DNA from: Gordionus sp. m RMFG-2023
Taxonomy: Eukaryota; Nematomorpha; Gordioida; Chordodea; Parachordodidae
DNA: 64,000 bases
Direction: 5' to 3'
Assembly: GCF_954871325.1 (NCBI RefSeq)
Contig: NC_088775.1
Span: 74,811,561 to 74,875,560, forward strand
Shown here: in pieces, positions 1 through 11,831 of the stretch
Layout of the letters: the number at the start of each line of letters is the position of its first letter
Numbering within the stretch: position 1 is the stretch's first letter
Notes under the pieces: generated by a model
The model's database searches: none
What the model was told of the DNA's origin: nothing
Seen by the model: only the letters and a program-made list of their open reading frames with translations
Made by a program: the position numbers and the translations under genes

Positions 1-42
1 AATAAAAAAACTCCGTTCATCATCTTTTTCAAAAGAACAAAC

Positions 43-318
43 TTGAACGCGTTTGTTTACAACATTACAAACTACTATATATATTCTATATTTATTTATA
101 AAAAAAGGCGACGTAAAAGGTGCAAGCTATGTGAATATTCTACTTGTTGTTACAGAGCGCTTGACAAACATCAGAAAAACGCAAAAGCCCACGATGTCAA
201 TAATTTTGAATCTAATCATATCGATATTTTAGTACTTAAATGTTCGAATTGTGATAGGAATTTTGTCGGAGAGAATGAATTAAGTAATTTTGTCCATTTT
301 TTCCTCACATATGCATAA
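43..318 (+). CDS. C2H2 zinc-finger-like reading frame, probably a partial exon
   Basis: An open frame of about 90 codons with no ATG at its left end (it opens with TTG), so it is likely an internal or 3' exon rather than a whole gene. From about base 105 it encodes a basic stretch (KKRRRKR), then a finger-like block, CKLC followed after 12 residues by two histidines spaced more widely than usual. A second block begins KCSNCDRNF but lacks a clear histidine pair before the stop. This resembles tandem C2H2 fingers of DNA- or RNA-binding proteins. No neighbouring exon was recognised. It could equally be a decayed zinc-finger copy or chance coding, so the call is tentative. Confidence 0.25.
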   Translation: MNAFVYNITNYYIYSIFIYKKRRRKRCKLCEYSTCCYRALDKHQKNAKAHDVNNFESNHIDILVLKCSNCDRNFVGENELSNFVHFFLTYA

Positions 319-513
319 ATAACGTACCAGCAATTTTGGAAGAGGGGAAATTTTTAACTATCAAAGATAGACCTCATTGATTGATAATTTTTTTTTAAAC
401 TTTATAGTAGTCTTAGTTGACAAGAAAGATTAATTTTGTAAATGATTATAGCATTAAGTGTTATCTGACTATTCTATTATTCTCAGCTCTTATTTTTTAG
501 TTTTACCATTGTT

Positions 514-1378
514 GTAATGTATTTTAATAGTAAACGAGTTTTTCTTATTCTTTTATTTTGTAATGTAAAATCAAATTCCGCCTTTATTATTCAAATTAAT
601 CTCAAAATATATAATAATAAACGTTTTACAAAAAATAACAAAAAACAACAATTTAATACACATCATTTATCCCCAGTCAATCTGGTTTCGATTGTATCCT
701 TTTTGGATATCGATCTTGACTTGTTTCTTCCTCCCTCTCCTTTGGATTCATTTCATCGTTATTTTTTACATCCTCATTGTTTATTATCTCTTCGGTTTTC
801 TCTTCTACTTCAGTACTCTCTTCTAATTCGTGTTCTTCAATTAATACATTTTCGGTTCTTTTCCTTAATGTGATTTTAATCGTTTATCATTATTATTATA
901 TGATTTTGTTTGTTTATCATTATCATTAACTTTTTTAATTTTATTTATATTATCATTATGTTCCTCTTCTAAATGATCGATTTTAGTTTCATCATTTTGT
1001 ATTTATTTTGTATTTTTTATTGCTGTTTCTACTGCAGTAGCTATCTGAATAGCTTTATTTATGTCTATATCGTCTTCGGATAGTAATCTTTGTAAAATTT
1101 TTGGATTTTTTATTCCGAATATAAATTTATCTCTAAATGCAGTATTTAAATATTCCCCAAAATCACAAGTCGTTGCTAATGTTCTTAGATTTTGTATATA
1201 GTCTATAAGTTTAGACTGAGCCATTTTTGTAATGTATTTTAATAGTAAACGAGTTTTTCTTATTCTTTTATTTTGTAATGTAAAATCAAATTCCGCCTTT
1301 ATTATTCAAATTAATCTCAAAATATATAATAATAATAATAATAAACATTTTACAAAAAAAACAATTTAATACACATCA
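514..1378 (-). mobile_element. Short LTR-retroelement relic with a gag fragment (Ty3/gypsy-like)
   Basis: Two direct repeats of about 150 bp (514-665 and 1229-1378) begin TGTAATG and end ACACATCA and are nearly identical apart from small length differences in AT-rich runs, so they look like LTRs. Between them on the minus strand lies a fragment (1003-1224) with the look of a Ty3/gypsy gag domain, including FRDKFIFGIKNPKILQRLL. A purine-rich run next to the left repeat could be the polypurine tract. No protease, reverse transcriptase or integrase is present. The element is broken and mostly deleted. The similarity of the two repeats suggests a fairly recent insertion or a recent deletion derivative. 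Confidence 0.6.
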
Positions 1379-2859
1379 ATTGTTACAATTATAAGGCTCT
1401 ATTTTTATTTTTCAATAATATATTACATGGTAGAATATTACATAGATGGAACCTTATTTTTCAGGTATGGCCTGGCCTGTGCTAAATTAAAAGAAAATTA
1501 TTTCAGTCATAGCTCGAACATTTTGAAATGCTAGAATAGATCTAATTCCACTTATAGTCTGATAATCCAATCCAAAAAATTAGTTATTAAAATTTTTTAC
1601 TATTTTTTTCTTTCAAAGAAAGCAAGAAAACTTATAAGAGCCAGAGGAAAATAAGTAAATTTTTTTTAGAAAGATTATTAAAATAGAAATAATCAAGTCC
1701 AACTTTAGAACTCGAACAGGTCAGTGCCGACCTTTATTCAAAATGTGTATTCGAATATAAATACACACTAAAAAAAGTATTTGAATATAAATACATATAC
1801 ATTTTTAACAAAGATATTTAAAATATAAATACTAAAATACCCACAATTTTTTTCAAAAAAAAATACTTAAATTGCAAATATCCTTTTTGCAAACCGATTT
1901 TTATAGTATCAGTTGTAATTTTTTTTTACTTATGTCTGTTCTAGCTTGATTAATTAGTTACGAATTTGGTTAACTAATTAATTCGGTGTCTAAGCATTGT
2001 AAACGAAATTCGATTTGATAAATTAGTTGTTTTAATGGAAGCATTAATTGTGTTTTTAATGCAACATCTGAAATTTTTATGTATGCAACTTATTATTAGA
2101 AGAATAGATATTAATCAAGAGAAAAGGGACAGAAATTTACATAGATGTATTGTAAATTTCGTATTCATCAATTTTTTTGCCAGGTGACAAAATTCATTTT
2201 TATTATCTTCTTTGATAAATCCATTATTAAAACATTCAAAAAGTTACCTTTCAAATTGTTAGATATTTTAGGTAAAACATTTAGGCAAATCGCTTATGCA
2301 ATAAGAGGTTCTAAACTAGCAAAATCAAGAATAGTTGGTGATAATTTAATTTGAAATGTTTATAAAGTTTATTTTGTCATACTATAAATTTATATGTTTA
2401 TACATGATATAGGATTATGTGTATATATATATTATAAAATAATGTAAAAGTTTTGAATTAAATTTTTTATCATTATGAAATTTTATAAAATTTGCAAAAT
2501 ATTTTACAATAAAAATTTATGTAAAAAATTGTTAAGCTGTGTCCTATATTGACTTATTTGCTTTTTAGTGCAGGCTAAAAAGTATTTGAACAAGAAGACC
2601 CTAATTTGGCTTGTTTTAAATACAAACAAGATCTTCTTTTTTTAATAAGTATTAATAAAATTTTATTCTAATAGCTCGCCTAGTTCAGTACTGTTAACTG
2701 TTAATGTCTGTCAAGCAATCCGAAGCTAGGATTCATATTTAGCAAGGTGAAATTTTTTCACATTTTTTTAAAAATGAATTTGATACTAAATTTTATAATA
2801 ATACGTGAACTGTATAATTTTTAAAAATTTAATTAGTGTTGTTAATGCTAGTTAGATTT
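1379..2859. other. AT-rich stretch without a recognised gene
   Basis: No supported gene. It holds the left block of ATTTGAATATAAATAC-type repeats (annotated separately) and an open frame at 2145-2354 whose last 40 residues (KKLPFKLLDILGKTFRQIAY onward) look mildly protein-like, but no family, start or splice context could be assigned. Confidence 0.4.
1740..1850. repeat. Left block of AT-rich palindromic words (GTATTTGAATATAAATAC type)
   Basis: Words of the form TTCGAATATAAATAC and TTTGAATATAAATAC recur several times. Similar words recur at 5400-5525 in inverted arrangement, with CAGT-containing sequence at both outer edges (near 1722 and 5530). Such words are typical subterminal repeats of some hAT elements. 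No clear 8-bp duplication was found, so a single 3.8-kb element between the two blocks is only a possibility. Confidence 0.35.
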
Positions 2860-3720
2860 ATTGGCGATATAATTTTGTAAACCCTGTCAAATGCTTTCTC
2901 CAAATCATCAAACGCATAATGCAATTTCTTTTCCTTCGCAAGATACTTCTGTTTTGTCTCACACAAAAATTGCATCTGTCATGCCTTTTCCCAATGTAAA
3001 ACCAAACTGCATTTCATCATTTTAAATTTGTTCCCTTATCCTTTCTCTGACATCCTCTCAAAAACTTTCATCGCATGTTCTAAGAGTTTAATTCAATCTC
3101 TAAATCATCAGAACCTTTAATCATCTCTGATACAACCCTAATTAAACCCGCTGCCTTCCCTTTTTTCATTTTTTTTTACTGATCTCTTTTGTCCTTGCCA
3201 GATTTACACCATGGACCTTCTACCTTTGCACAACTAACATCATTATCCCATTCATTCTCTTCATTCAAAAGTCCTTCCATGTAGATCTTTCAGGTCTTAA
3301 TACTACTACTATCAATCACCATTTTTCCTTCCATATTTTTCAAACATTTAACACCTACCACAACCTGCCTCTTTTTTACAATCTTCTTTGCCATTCGGAT
3401 CACATTTCCCATTTATTCCGTTCTTCATTTCTTTAGCAAACTCCTGCCTTTTTTCTTCTTGAGCTTTCGCTATTAATTTCTTAGCATTTATTTTCGCCAC
3501 CTTGTTAATATCGTTATCATTATTTTCTTTACTATTATACCATTCTTTGAAGCACCTGCGTTTCTTGTCCATAGCTTTCGTTACCTCCGGATTCCACCAC
3601 CATGTCTCCTTATGTCTAGGCGACCTTTTCGGGGTACTTTGGGCTGTGCCCTGCCCATGTTTTGTTGTAATCATTAGGAAATTTTGTATCAAGGTTTTTA
3701 AAATTGGATGCCCTTCCTGA
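2860..3720 (-). mobile_element. RTE-type LINE fragment (reverse transcriptase region), degraded
   Basis: On the minus strand the open frame at 3348-3692 encodes WWWNPEVTKAMDKKRRCFKE followed by a Lys/Ala/Glu-rich helix, the linker that precedes the reverse transcriptase in RTE/BovB-like LINEs. Continuing toward lower coordinates, shorter pieces in several frames read KAAG, then VSEMIKG, then QFGFTLGKGMTDAIFV, matching the RTE consensus QFGF-x-GK-x-TDAIF. The catalytic YADD region is not visible. Frameshifts, stops and truncation at both ends make this an old dead copy. A CT-rich stretch at 3715-3800 may be further LINE sequence. Confidence 0.75.
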
Positions 3721-4761
3721 CTTCAACCCCTTTAGGTGGTTTATACACCCCATCGTGGAGACTGTGATCCTATTCTAGACCCAGACCACAGGGAACAATT
3801 ATGAATATTTCAATATTTAATTGTATTCTATATGATTGCATCACTTGCAGCATATATATATATATAAGATATTCAATCAAGAAAGACTCGCTATTACTCT
3901 ACGGTATATTTGCATGTTTGCGCATATGAATATAATTTAAACTGATATGTACATTGTGCAATCGTTATTTAGAAAATAAAATTAGTGGGATGCTTAAAAT
4001 CTTAATTTCTTTTTACTTTTTGGCTATTTAGCCTATACCTAAAAGCCGGCTATTTAATATTAAGCTGACTTAGGTTACAGTTTTATGTCTTATGTATTTG
4101 GTTCAGTATGGTTTAACTTATTTATTCCTATTATCATCATTATATTTATAATTATTGTAACTTGTCAATGGTCTATTTTCATTATTTTGCCATTGTTTAT
4201 TATTATCTAAAATTATCTTTTGGATTATTGTCATAGCGCCTGTATAATTATAATTTTGATTGATACGGTTGTGGATATTTGGTATAATTGTTTTGTGAAA
4301 ATCTGTTACAATAAGGAAATTTGTAATTATATTCTGCTTGATAATCATTAATTTATTGATATGAGGGTCTATAACGATATGTAAAATTATTTTTAAAATT
4401 AATTTTCCGTTATTGTGGATGATGATCTTATTTTAGTCGTTGATATCTATTAATTATTATAATTTTACTGGTTATTATTATTATTATTATGAATTTGTAA
4501 ATTAAAGAAATATTATACTTATAGAATTTTTAAGTTTATATAAAGGAAATATAATTATTTCTTTATGGTGCTGAAAATGAAACCTCTTACAATTTTTCCT
4601 TTATTATAAAGGTGAATTAAATTAAATATATTCATTCATACTTATTTATTATGCCAGTCTTCTTTACTACAATGGGCAAGTAATTAGAAGCAAAAATAGA
4701 TACATTTAAGGATACATATAATTATTTTGATACTTTTAAATGGATAATTAAATTGTTGGAG
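3721..4761. other. AT-rich intergenic stretch
   Basis: No supported gene. An Asn/Tyr/Ile-rich minus-strand frame at 4118-4348 looks like low-complexity AT-driven translation. Confidence 0.4.
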
Positions 4762-4976
4762 TATTGTTGTTAAACGGCTCGATTTGAGCCGATTTTTAAA
4801 AACAGCTAACTCCTTATTTAATTTAAAAAATATAACGCAAGCCTGAAAATTTTGTCCATAAATGGCACAAAGATTTGGACATGTGAAATCTCAACTCTTG
4901 GATAATATTTTTCTGGCGAAAATTTTGAGTTAGCCGTTTTATAAATCGGCTCAAATCGAGCCATATAACATCACTG
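4762..4976. mobile_element. hAT-type MITE, family TAGTGTTGTTAAACGGCTC (copy 1)
   Basis: A 215-bp element whose ends are inverted (TATTGTTGTTAAACGGCTC at left; complement of CAGTGATGTTATATGGCTC at right). It is flanked by TGTTGGAG (4754-4761) and TGCTGGAG (4977-4984), a 7-of-8 match as expected for an old hAT target-site duplication. The interior carries the family core (a GGCACAAAG...TTGGACAT block) seen in copies near 25.5, 29.6, 44.1 and 46.8 kb. It has no coding capacity. Confidence 0.85.
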
Positions 4977-5639
4977 TGCTGGAGAAAGGAATCGTTCCAT
5001 TAATTATTTTGGTATTTTTAGTTGGGTACAAATTACCTTTGGCTCTCACTATATTATTTATTATACTGGCGATAATTTACCATCTATGATGGTTAAATTA
5101 CATATAGAAAATTTTTGATGATGTAACATATTTCCTGTAAATACTATTATAAACATAATAACTCAATAATAAAAAATTCAGCCTATTCTATATTTTTTGT
5201 TCATTTCCCTGTTAAGAATAAATATAATAACTTAATGAATTAAAACTCAGCCGAACTGGTTTTTTTCCATTATCAATATGAAGAGATATTAATATTCTCG
5301 CTAACTCGGGTCAAAAATTATATATAAATTAATAAATTATTGATTTACAACTAAAATTCAATTTATAAATATAAAATAGAACGTATTTGTATGAAATTAA
5401 AAGAGTCATTAATAAATATTTTTTATTTTTTGGTATTTAAAATATAAATACTAAATACTTTCTAAAATATTCAAATAAATTTAAATACAAAAAAAGTATT
5501 TGTATTTTATACAAATATTCGCGTTACTGCCCAAACCTGCATGTAGATTATGAGCATTACAAATCGTTATTTAACATGACTTAAGTTAAGAAACGATATT
5601 TCACTATACAATATATATCTGAGAAAAAGTCGTATAATA
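4977..5639. repeat. AT-rich stretch with the right block of ATTTGAATATAAATAC-type words
   Basis: No gene is visible. Between 5400 and 5525 the words ATTTAAAATATAAATAC and AAATACAAAAAAAGTATTTG recur in inverted arrangement relative to 1740-1850. The rest is simple AT-rich DNA. Confidence 0.35.
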
Positions 5640-5930
5640 AAATACTTAGGCTAATTTATTTTAAAATCAATTAATCAGTTGAAAATCATATAATAGAACG
5701 TTTATTATTCATTTACTGTTCATATTTTCAATTGCCCGTCTAAAGAGTTTGCATAATACCCCAAAAATTTTAGAAATTCCGAGCCGGGCCAAAAGATCAA
5801 AAGCCCAGGCAGGGCTTGAGAATATTTATTTTTTTCAAATCCTGACTGGTCATGGCCTAAAATTTTGATCAAGTCTAGCTCTGCTTTATGTCTCTAAATG
5901 TATATGGGGTGTGACAGCAAAGAATGCTAA
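5640..5930. mobile_element. Decayed non-autonomous hAT relic, CAGAGACCTGC family
   Basis: GC-rich islands (GAGCCGGGCC, GCCCAGGCAGGGC) in AT-rich DNA align with the copy at 16818-17160: both share an AATCAGTTGRAAAATCATA block and a right end ending near TGTCTCTAA / TGTCTGAT. The family is typified by the better-preserved element at 22730-24597. No duplication is readable. Confidence 0.5.
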
Positions 5931-6154
5931 CTGATATTGGTTTAATTGTTACTTGTACACATGAAGGTAGAAACTATTATTAGCATTATATATATATTTT
6001 TCCTTTTTTTTAAATGATAAATTTAATATATATTTTGATTTCCTATTTGATTGTTTTAAGATTCAATATGGCTATTGAATTATGTTCTATATTCCATTTT
6101 TTTTTATACATACAATATTTAAGTGTACCATTTTGCCTCTAACCCACCTTGCAG

Positions 6155-7838
6155 GCTCATTGGTAGCGTTAGACTCGTTGATGAGCAAAAATCGAAGAAA
6201 AGGAGACTTGATACATCAATTGAAACTCCTCCATCGATTCTCAAAAAACCTTGTCACCCTTACAACAAAAAATTGAGAGTTTTTATTTTATCAATATAAT
6301 CTTTTAAAATTGATCATTATATTAACACATTTTTTAAGGATTAAATACAATTTGGTCAATTTATTAAACGTATTTATTTATTGCATTATAGGATGAATAT
6401 TTTTAGCCGATAATCCTATTGTGTGCTCCAATAGATGAATAAAATATTTCATTTATTAGTATAATATTCGCTAATGTAAATTCGGATATGACTTTTCGAT
6501 TCTTTCATATAAATATCCTCATAATTTTAAAATTTTTGGTTCCATTATACTAGATAAATAAAAAAAATTATAACGCCTAGAATTTTGAATTACTAGTAGA
6601 ATGAACTTATACTCGAAAATATTTAATTGTATTCTAACATTAATAATAAACTAAACTACATTTTATATAAATTTGTACAAAAAAAATATTATATATGAAA
6701 ATATAAATTGCACCCAAGTTATATATAAACATTGCACACAGACACATAAAAAATAAATTTATCAACTATTTTATCTCTCCTTGAAAACAATTAAACAATA
6801 TTAAAATTAAAATATACTTATAATTTAATACTTTACATGTTCAATCATGAAATATAAAAATAAATAATATTGCCGAAATTTAAAAAAATCACTTAAAACT
6901 ACAATTTTACATAAAATATTAACAATTTAAAAATATTATTCGAATAATGTTCGAATCCTGTTCAATATAATATTCGGGAATAAGTAGAAATTGTTTAAAT
7001 ATTTTAAATCTAATATAATATGAAGTACTCTTTACGATTAGAATTTTAAGATTTTTTTCAGAAAATATATGATTTTCGTTAAAATATTTATATTCTACAC
7101 CCAAGTTCACAAACCTTTTATATCTCAAATATAAATTTTTTTAATTAAAAAGGTTGAATTTAATTTGGAACAAACGATCCCATTCAATGAAGAAAGTTCA
7201 GACCTAACTAAACCAATAATTACGGAATTTTCTCCTCTAACTGAAAATGATATCATTTTTACCACAAATGCCGACATTAACACAGGTCAGTGATTTTTTT
7301 AAAATGAAAAATACAAATTAAAGCCCCTCATCAGACTTAATAATATATACCGCTTGAATTCAAAAAATTTGTTATTTTTTGTCCGCATTATTTTTTGAAA
7401 TAAGTCCAATCCAAAAAAAATTGATGAAAAACTTAAGTATTGTTTTATTTTATTTTTTTTAAATTCAGGAAATAATTTTTAACTTTTCTGGTAGATAAAT
7501 ATTTATATAGGCATTTAAAAAAACAAAATCGTTTTGCTGACCAGAATGAAAATTCTATTACAAACCCGTTTGGCAGAGTAGAAAATTCTACTCTGACTAT
7601 TTTAATAAGAATGCATAGAAATTTGCTCGATCTAATTTATTACCTAAAAAAACTAATACACGCAGATAAGACTACTTTTTGTAAAAGCTTATGAATATTA
7701 TGAAATTATTTTAATATTTTTTTTTATCATAATCTAGAAAACTCATCGATTTACGAAGATAAAATTCATATGATTGCCCCAGTGACTGGGGATGTAATTA
7801 CTTTAACAACTAACACAGTTTCGACTAAAAACACATGA
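6155..7838 (+). CDS. Last three exons of an unidentified host protein, nuclear-looking
   Basis: Three open segments join in frame across GT-AG borders: 6155-6278 (after TTGCAG), 7153-7285 (after AAAAAG, before GTCAGT) and 7738-7838 (after TCTAG), ending in TGA at 7836. The intron phases agree (0 and 1). The visible 118 residues contain a basic nuclear-signal-like run (KSKKRRLD), the block PPSILKKP and, across the first junction, KKLRVEF, which fits an RVxF docking motif for protein phosphatase 1. The tail is acidic and Ser/Thr-rich. This combination occurs in nucleolar or chromosomal scaffold proteins such as RRP1B, Ki-67 or Repo-Man, but homology is not shown. The donor at 6279 (GTTTTT) is weak, so the first exon could instead end at a stop near 6299. 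Upstream exons were not found. Confidence 0.45.
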
Positions 7839-8727
7839 ATTATTTATTTTTTATTTATACAATTTTTTTTTATTAGTAAAAAAAATGATATTTTCTGTAG
7901 ATATTTTCCTAATTACATTTATAATTTATCAAATTTTATATTATTTTGTATTGTTACCAGTTACCACATAGATTTAAATATATCATTATATCCTCTTTAT
8001 TCATTTAAAAAAAAACAATTTGTTTGTAATAAATAATAATACAACTAAATAGTTTAAAAACCTTTAATGTAGTTTGGTATGTTTTTTTTCCTTTTCATCA
8101 CATTCTAATATTTTGGACAACCCCCAGGTTATAACCCCCGTTTTTATTTATAGTTTGCCACTATAAAGTCTATTTCCTCCATTTCTAAATTTTTTTTTGA
8201 CGTGTCGAGTTTCTCCTTCATTTAAAGCGCCGATCAATTTCATAACCGCTAAAAATTCAGTTTCTTTTCCCTTTCAGTTTCTAAGAAAAAATTTCAATAA
8301 AAAGGAAGCCAATAATATATGAAAACAAAAATATGTTTAATGAATGAAAACAAGTCTCGAAAATGATATAATTTCGAAGAAATTACTAAACTATAAGGAT
8401 AATTAATATTATTGTATCATCAACATAAATGCCTTTAGGTACATTTTATAGGGTAAAGCTAGTTATTATATTAGAAAAAAAATCCATTTCTTAATTTTTC
8501 TTATTTTCAACTTATATAAATTTAAATGTAAAATGCTTATTACAGCAAAAATTTATTTTGAAATAATATTTAAAAAAATACATATTTGTTATTGTTATCT
8601 TATAATGTTCAAATCAAAATCATACACGTGTATGTTGAGTTTGCCAACACCAAATTATTTAATATTTTTACATAAAATAGTACTTAATTTTATTATAGAA
8701 AAAATTTTTGACAAAATTAATTTCAAC
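7839..8727. other. Intergenic AT-rich stretch
   Basis: No recognised feature between the TGA of the preceding candidate gene and the next candidate start codon. The last 200 bases could be the upstream region of the signal-peptide exon. Confidence 0.4.
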
Positions 8728-10455
8728 ATGAATGCTTTTTGGATTATATTGTTCTCCTGCTTATTGATGTCCCTAACTCAAGGCCAGCACAATAGTAAGA
8801 AAAATAAATAAGTTCTTCCATTTGTATTTTTTATTTATAATTCTAGTTTGAAGCAAATGATTAATTATATAATATTTGAGGGTTCCCGTTCTAAATCGCT
8901 AAAAATTGGGAACCTGGCTTATATCTCCTAGAAAATTTTTAAAGTAAATTTGAAATTAATATTAATAGATACTAGGGGATTAAATACTTGTATTTAAATT
9001 GAAAATTTAAAAAAAGGCTAAAATGTTTAAATACAAGTATTTAATCCCCTAGTATCTATTAATATTAATTTCAAATTTACTTTAAAAATTTTCTAGGAGA
9101 TATAAGCCAGGTTCCCAATTTTTAGCGATTTAGAACCTATCCCTATTTGAGATACAATGCTTTTTTATTTTTAACATTTATATAAATAGAAAAGATTGTT
9201 TTAAGTTTGACGAGTACATCATTACTCCGAACAATATATGAGATTTTAAAACTTAATTTTTTTTAGAAGTATTATATTACGAAGATTTATAAAAGCTTAA
9301 AATTTCATATTAATTAAGGGCAGAGATAAAAATATTATTAGTTTATAAACCGTCTATTCACGATAATAAATTCTTGCTCTAAGATACTTTTCAAATGAAT
9401 ATCTCAGTACAGATACATCGTCTAAAACGCATCTAGATACCGATGCATTTTTACGAATGTATATAGATGCAGATAGAATTTTTTTTATACATATGTAAGA
9501 TGTGCGCTTAATTAAGGATTCTGTTGTTAAAATTCAAATTTCGTATGTACAAAATATATAATTGACTAGAAATAATTGTTGGATTGTAATAATAAATCAT
9601 TCCCAAAATTTTTATACACTCCCTTTTATCTCTAAATTTTTAGCCATATAAAACTCTTTTCCGGAACAATTAACTGCGAGTAGTTGTTATATTTAATAAA
9701 TACCAATTTTATATCGGTATAATCATTAAATGTATTAGAATCGACACTCGTTTTTAAAAAAATTATTCAAAATTTGATGTGTTAGCATTACTTATATCAT
9801 TTAAGAGGTTTTCAAAAAATCGAATATTAAATTATTGGAAATCTTTTCTCAGATTGTTCAGAAATATTGATTTACCTAACTTTTCGTAAAGTCATTTGAT
9901 CGTAAATTCGTCTACTTTTCTGATTGGCTTAGTTAATAACTGTAAATTACGATTATATCTTAAATAATGTTAAATAATTACTTAGAATTATATAATATAT
10001 TAATAAATGCATAAATCATATAATTATTGCATATTAATAAATTTTTATAAATAATGATATCGTGAATTTTGACCGAAAATGGACCAATATTCGATCAAAT
10101 GAGGTCATGCCTAAATATTTATCTAATAATTATGACAAAAAATAAAATAAATTATAATATATAATTTACCATGTTGTCATGTATTGCTTAAAATAAAATT
10201 TGTCTGATTAGTTTTTTTAATGTAATAAACTCGGTTTAATATAAAAAACGTGAATAAAATTATATCAAAATGTATCTATAAATAAGATATTTTTAAAATA
10301 GTATCTAGATACAGATAACACATTTTTATACCTAGACACTAAGTTAACAACTCTGCTCTATAACTATTACCTTTGTTAGATCATAAATTTATTTCTATAT
10401 ACCTCATTACTTTTTTTTGTTTCAAGATTGCCAAATTTTAAATAATGGAGTGTAT
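8728..10455 (+). CDS. Candidate secreted protein: signal-peptide exon plus 29-bp second exon (5' part of a gene)
   Basis: ATG at 8728 opens MNAFWIILFSCLLMSLTQGQ, a textbook signal peptide (hydrophobic core of about 12 residues, then small and polar residues), followed by a strong donor GTAAGA at 8795. A candidate second exon at 10427-10455 lies between a TTTCAAG acceptor and a strong GTAAGT donor. Joined in phase it reads HN-N-CQILNNGVY, placing a cysteine just after the mature N terminus. The intron would hold the perfect hairpin at 8881-9143, and the next intron holds the hAT at 10521-11320. Later exons were not found. If the second exon is wrong, the first would simply run to a stop at 8809 as a 27-residue peptide. 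Confidence 0.4.
8881..9143. mobile_element. Perfect 111-bp inverted repeat, foldback/MITE with possible 8-bp duplication
   Basis: Bases 8888-8998 and 9026-9136 are exact reverse complements over all 111 positions, separated by a 27-base AT-rich spacer. TATTTGAG occurs at 8873-8880 and again at 9144-9151, as expected for an 8-bp hAT-like target-site duplication, giving an element of 263 bp whose outermost 7 bases do not pair well. It has no coding capacity. A transcript would fold into a very long perfect hairpin. Absence of any mismatch means the insertion is recent or the arms are homogenised. Confidence 0.85.
9310..10350. mobile_element. Possible decayed hAT element with GTATCTAGATAC-type words
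   Basis: Words such as CATCTAGATACCGATGCA and GTATCTAGATACAGATA cluster near both ends (9405-9475 and 10265-10345). The edges GGCAGAGAT (near 9319) and the complement of GAGCAGAGTTGTTAAC (near 10360) are weakly inverted. No duplication and no transposase are visible, so the boundaries are approximate. Confidence 0.35.
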
Positions 10456-10520
10456 GTAAGTTAATAATTATATCATTATATAATGTTTATAATATTCCGG
10501 GTTTTCTATATGGTTTTAAA

Positions 10521-11320
10521 CAGGGATCCGAACCTGAACCGAACCGTTTAACCGCTAAAACCCGGTATTTTTTATCGAACTTGAACCGAACCTAAACCGC
10601 TAAAAAAATTCTAGCCGAACCTGAACCAAACCTCTATAATGTCTCTGAACCGGTTCAAGCCTCATGATTTTATGGTTATAAAACAATATGTAAATTATTA
10701 TTAGTATATTGAAAAAATTTCAATTACATTCAAATTATTTTAAAGACTATCATCAATAACATTTGATGTCGGTTATAATTTTTATAAACTTTAGTATATT
10801 GTCATTTTACAACATTTTTTTAAAATATTTTAAGCTTGTAAATTATAATGCTTAGAGAAAAATTAAATCCAAAATATTATATAAATGACACATTCAGTGT
10901 GGAAAGATGCTTTTCACAATTAAATTTACACTATCTCCTCTTAGTGTAATTTGAGTGAGACCAATTTGAAAATATATTAATTGTGCGGCTTAACAAAAAA
11001 ATTTTAAGTAAAAGTAAAATATTGTTCATATTAAAATTAATCATTGATATATATTCTTATTTTTATATTTATAAATTAAATATTATTTTATAATGTGCAA
11101 TTAATAAAAATGAAGATTTTTTACATGTGTTTTTAAAATTAATCATAATAAAAAAAAAAAATTTCCTATACATAATTCGAATGTAGGTTTGGATACATTC
11201 AAACCGGTTCTTAGAGTTTCTAACCGAACCGATATTTTAATTTTTTACGAACCGAACCTGAACATTGAAACGTTATTTTTATCCGAACCGAACCGATATT
11301 CGTTTCGGTTTGGATCCATG
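10521..11320 (+). mobile_element. hAT element with GAACCGAACC subterminal repeats and a transposase C-terminal relic
   Basis: Ends are inverted (CAGGGATCCGAACC at left; complement CATGGATCCAAACC at right) and flanked by GTTTTAAA (10513-10520) and ATTTTAAA (11321-11328), a 7-of-8 target-site duplication. Words of the type GAACCTGAACCGAACC fill about 150 bp at the left end and 120 bp at the right. In the middle (about 10890-11005) the plus strand reads FSVERCFSQLNLHYL and, after a stop, ENILIVRLNK, the hAT C-terminal dimerisation domain. The rest of the transposase has been deleted, so this is a non-autonomous derivative. It sits just downstream of the candidate 29-bp exon. Confidence 0.85.
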
Positions 11321-11831
11321 ATTTTAAATATCTGGTTGGTTCCTCATAGGAAACGTTATTATAGTATAACTGTATCTAATGTTGTGTAGTCGACTTATAG
11401 CATCCAAATGGCCCAGCTAAGTGTTAGGTGAAAAAAATGGCTGCATCTAATTAGGCTTAGCCAATTTACTCACCCTATTAACTAATACTAACTGTCTATT
11501 TTACTCATGTTTTTATTGATAGTATATAACAAATTTTTCTATTTTGCAAATTAGTTTTATCAACTATCTTGTACTATGATCTACTTTAATAGAATTTGAG
11601 ATAACATACTTTAATCTATTTAAAAATATAAATTAGTTCAAAACTAGATATATATATTTTTCCTAAACAATTAACTAATTCATCAATATATATTTTTTTA
11701 TATTATGTATTTTTTTGAATAAGCACGATTTCTAGAAGCTCAGTGGACAAATTTTATTTTTCTAATTTGGGACTAAGGCCTAACTTGGACCGTTGACTAA
11801 TTTATTTCTGTGATAGACTTGACAATTAAAG
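11321..11831. other. AT-rich spacer
   Basis: No feature recognised apart from the left target-site duplication (11824-11831) of the next element. Confidence 0.5.

Noticed and set aside
4118-4348. Asn/Tyr-rich minus frame as a gene
   Set aside because: Low-complexity composition fully explained by AT-rich trinucleotides, with no splice or motif support.
1722-5540. A single 3.8-kb hAT element
   Set aside because: The end words are inverted and similar, but no target-site duplication or convincing terminal repeat was found; reported only as two repeat blocks.
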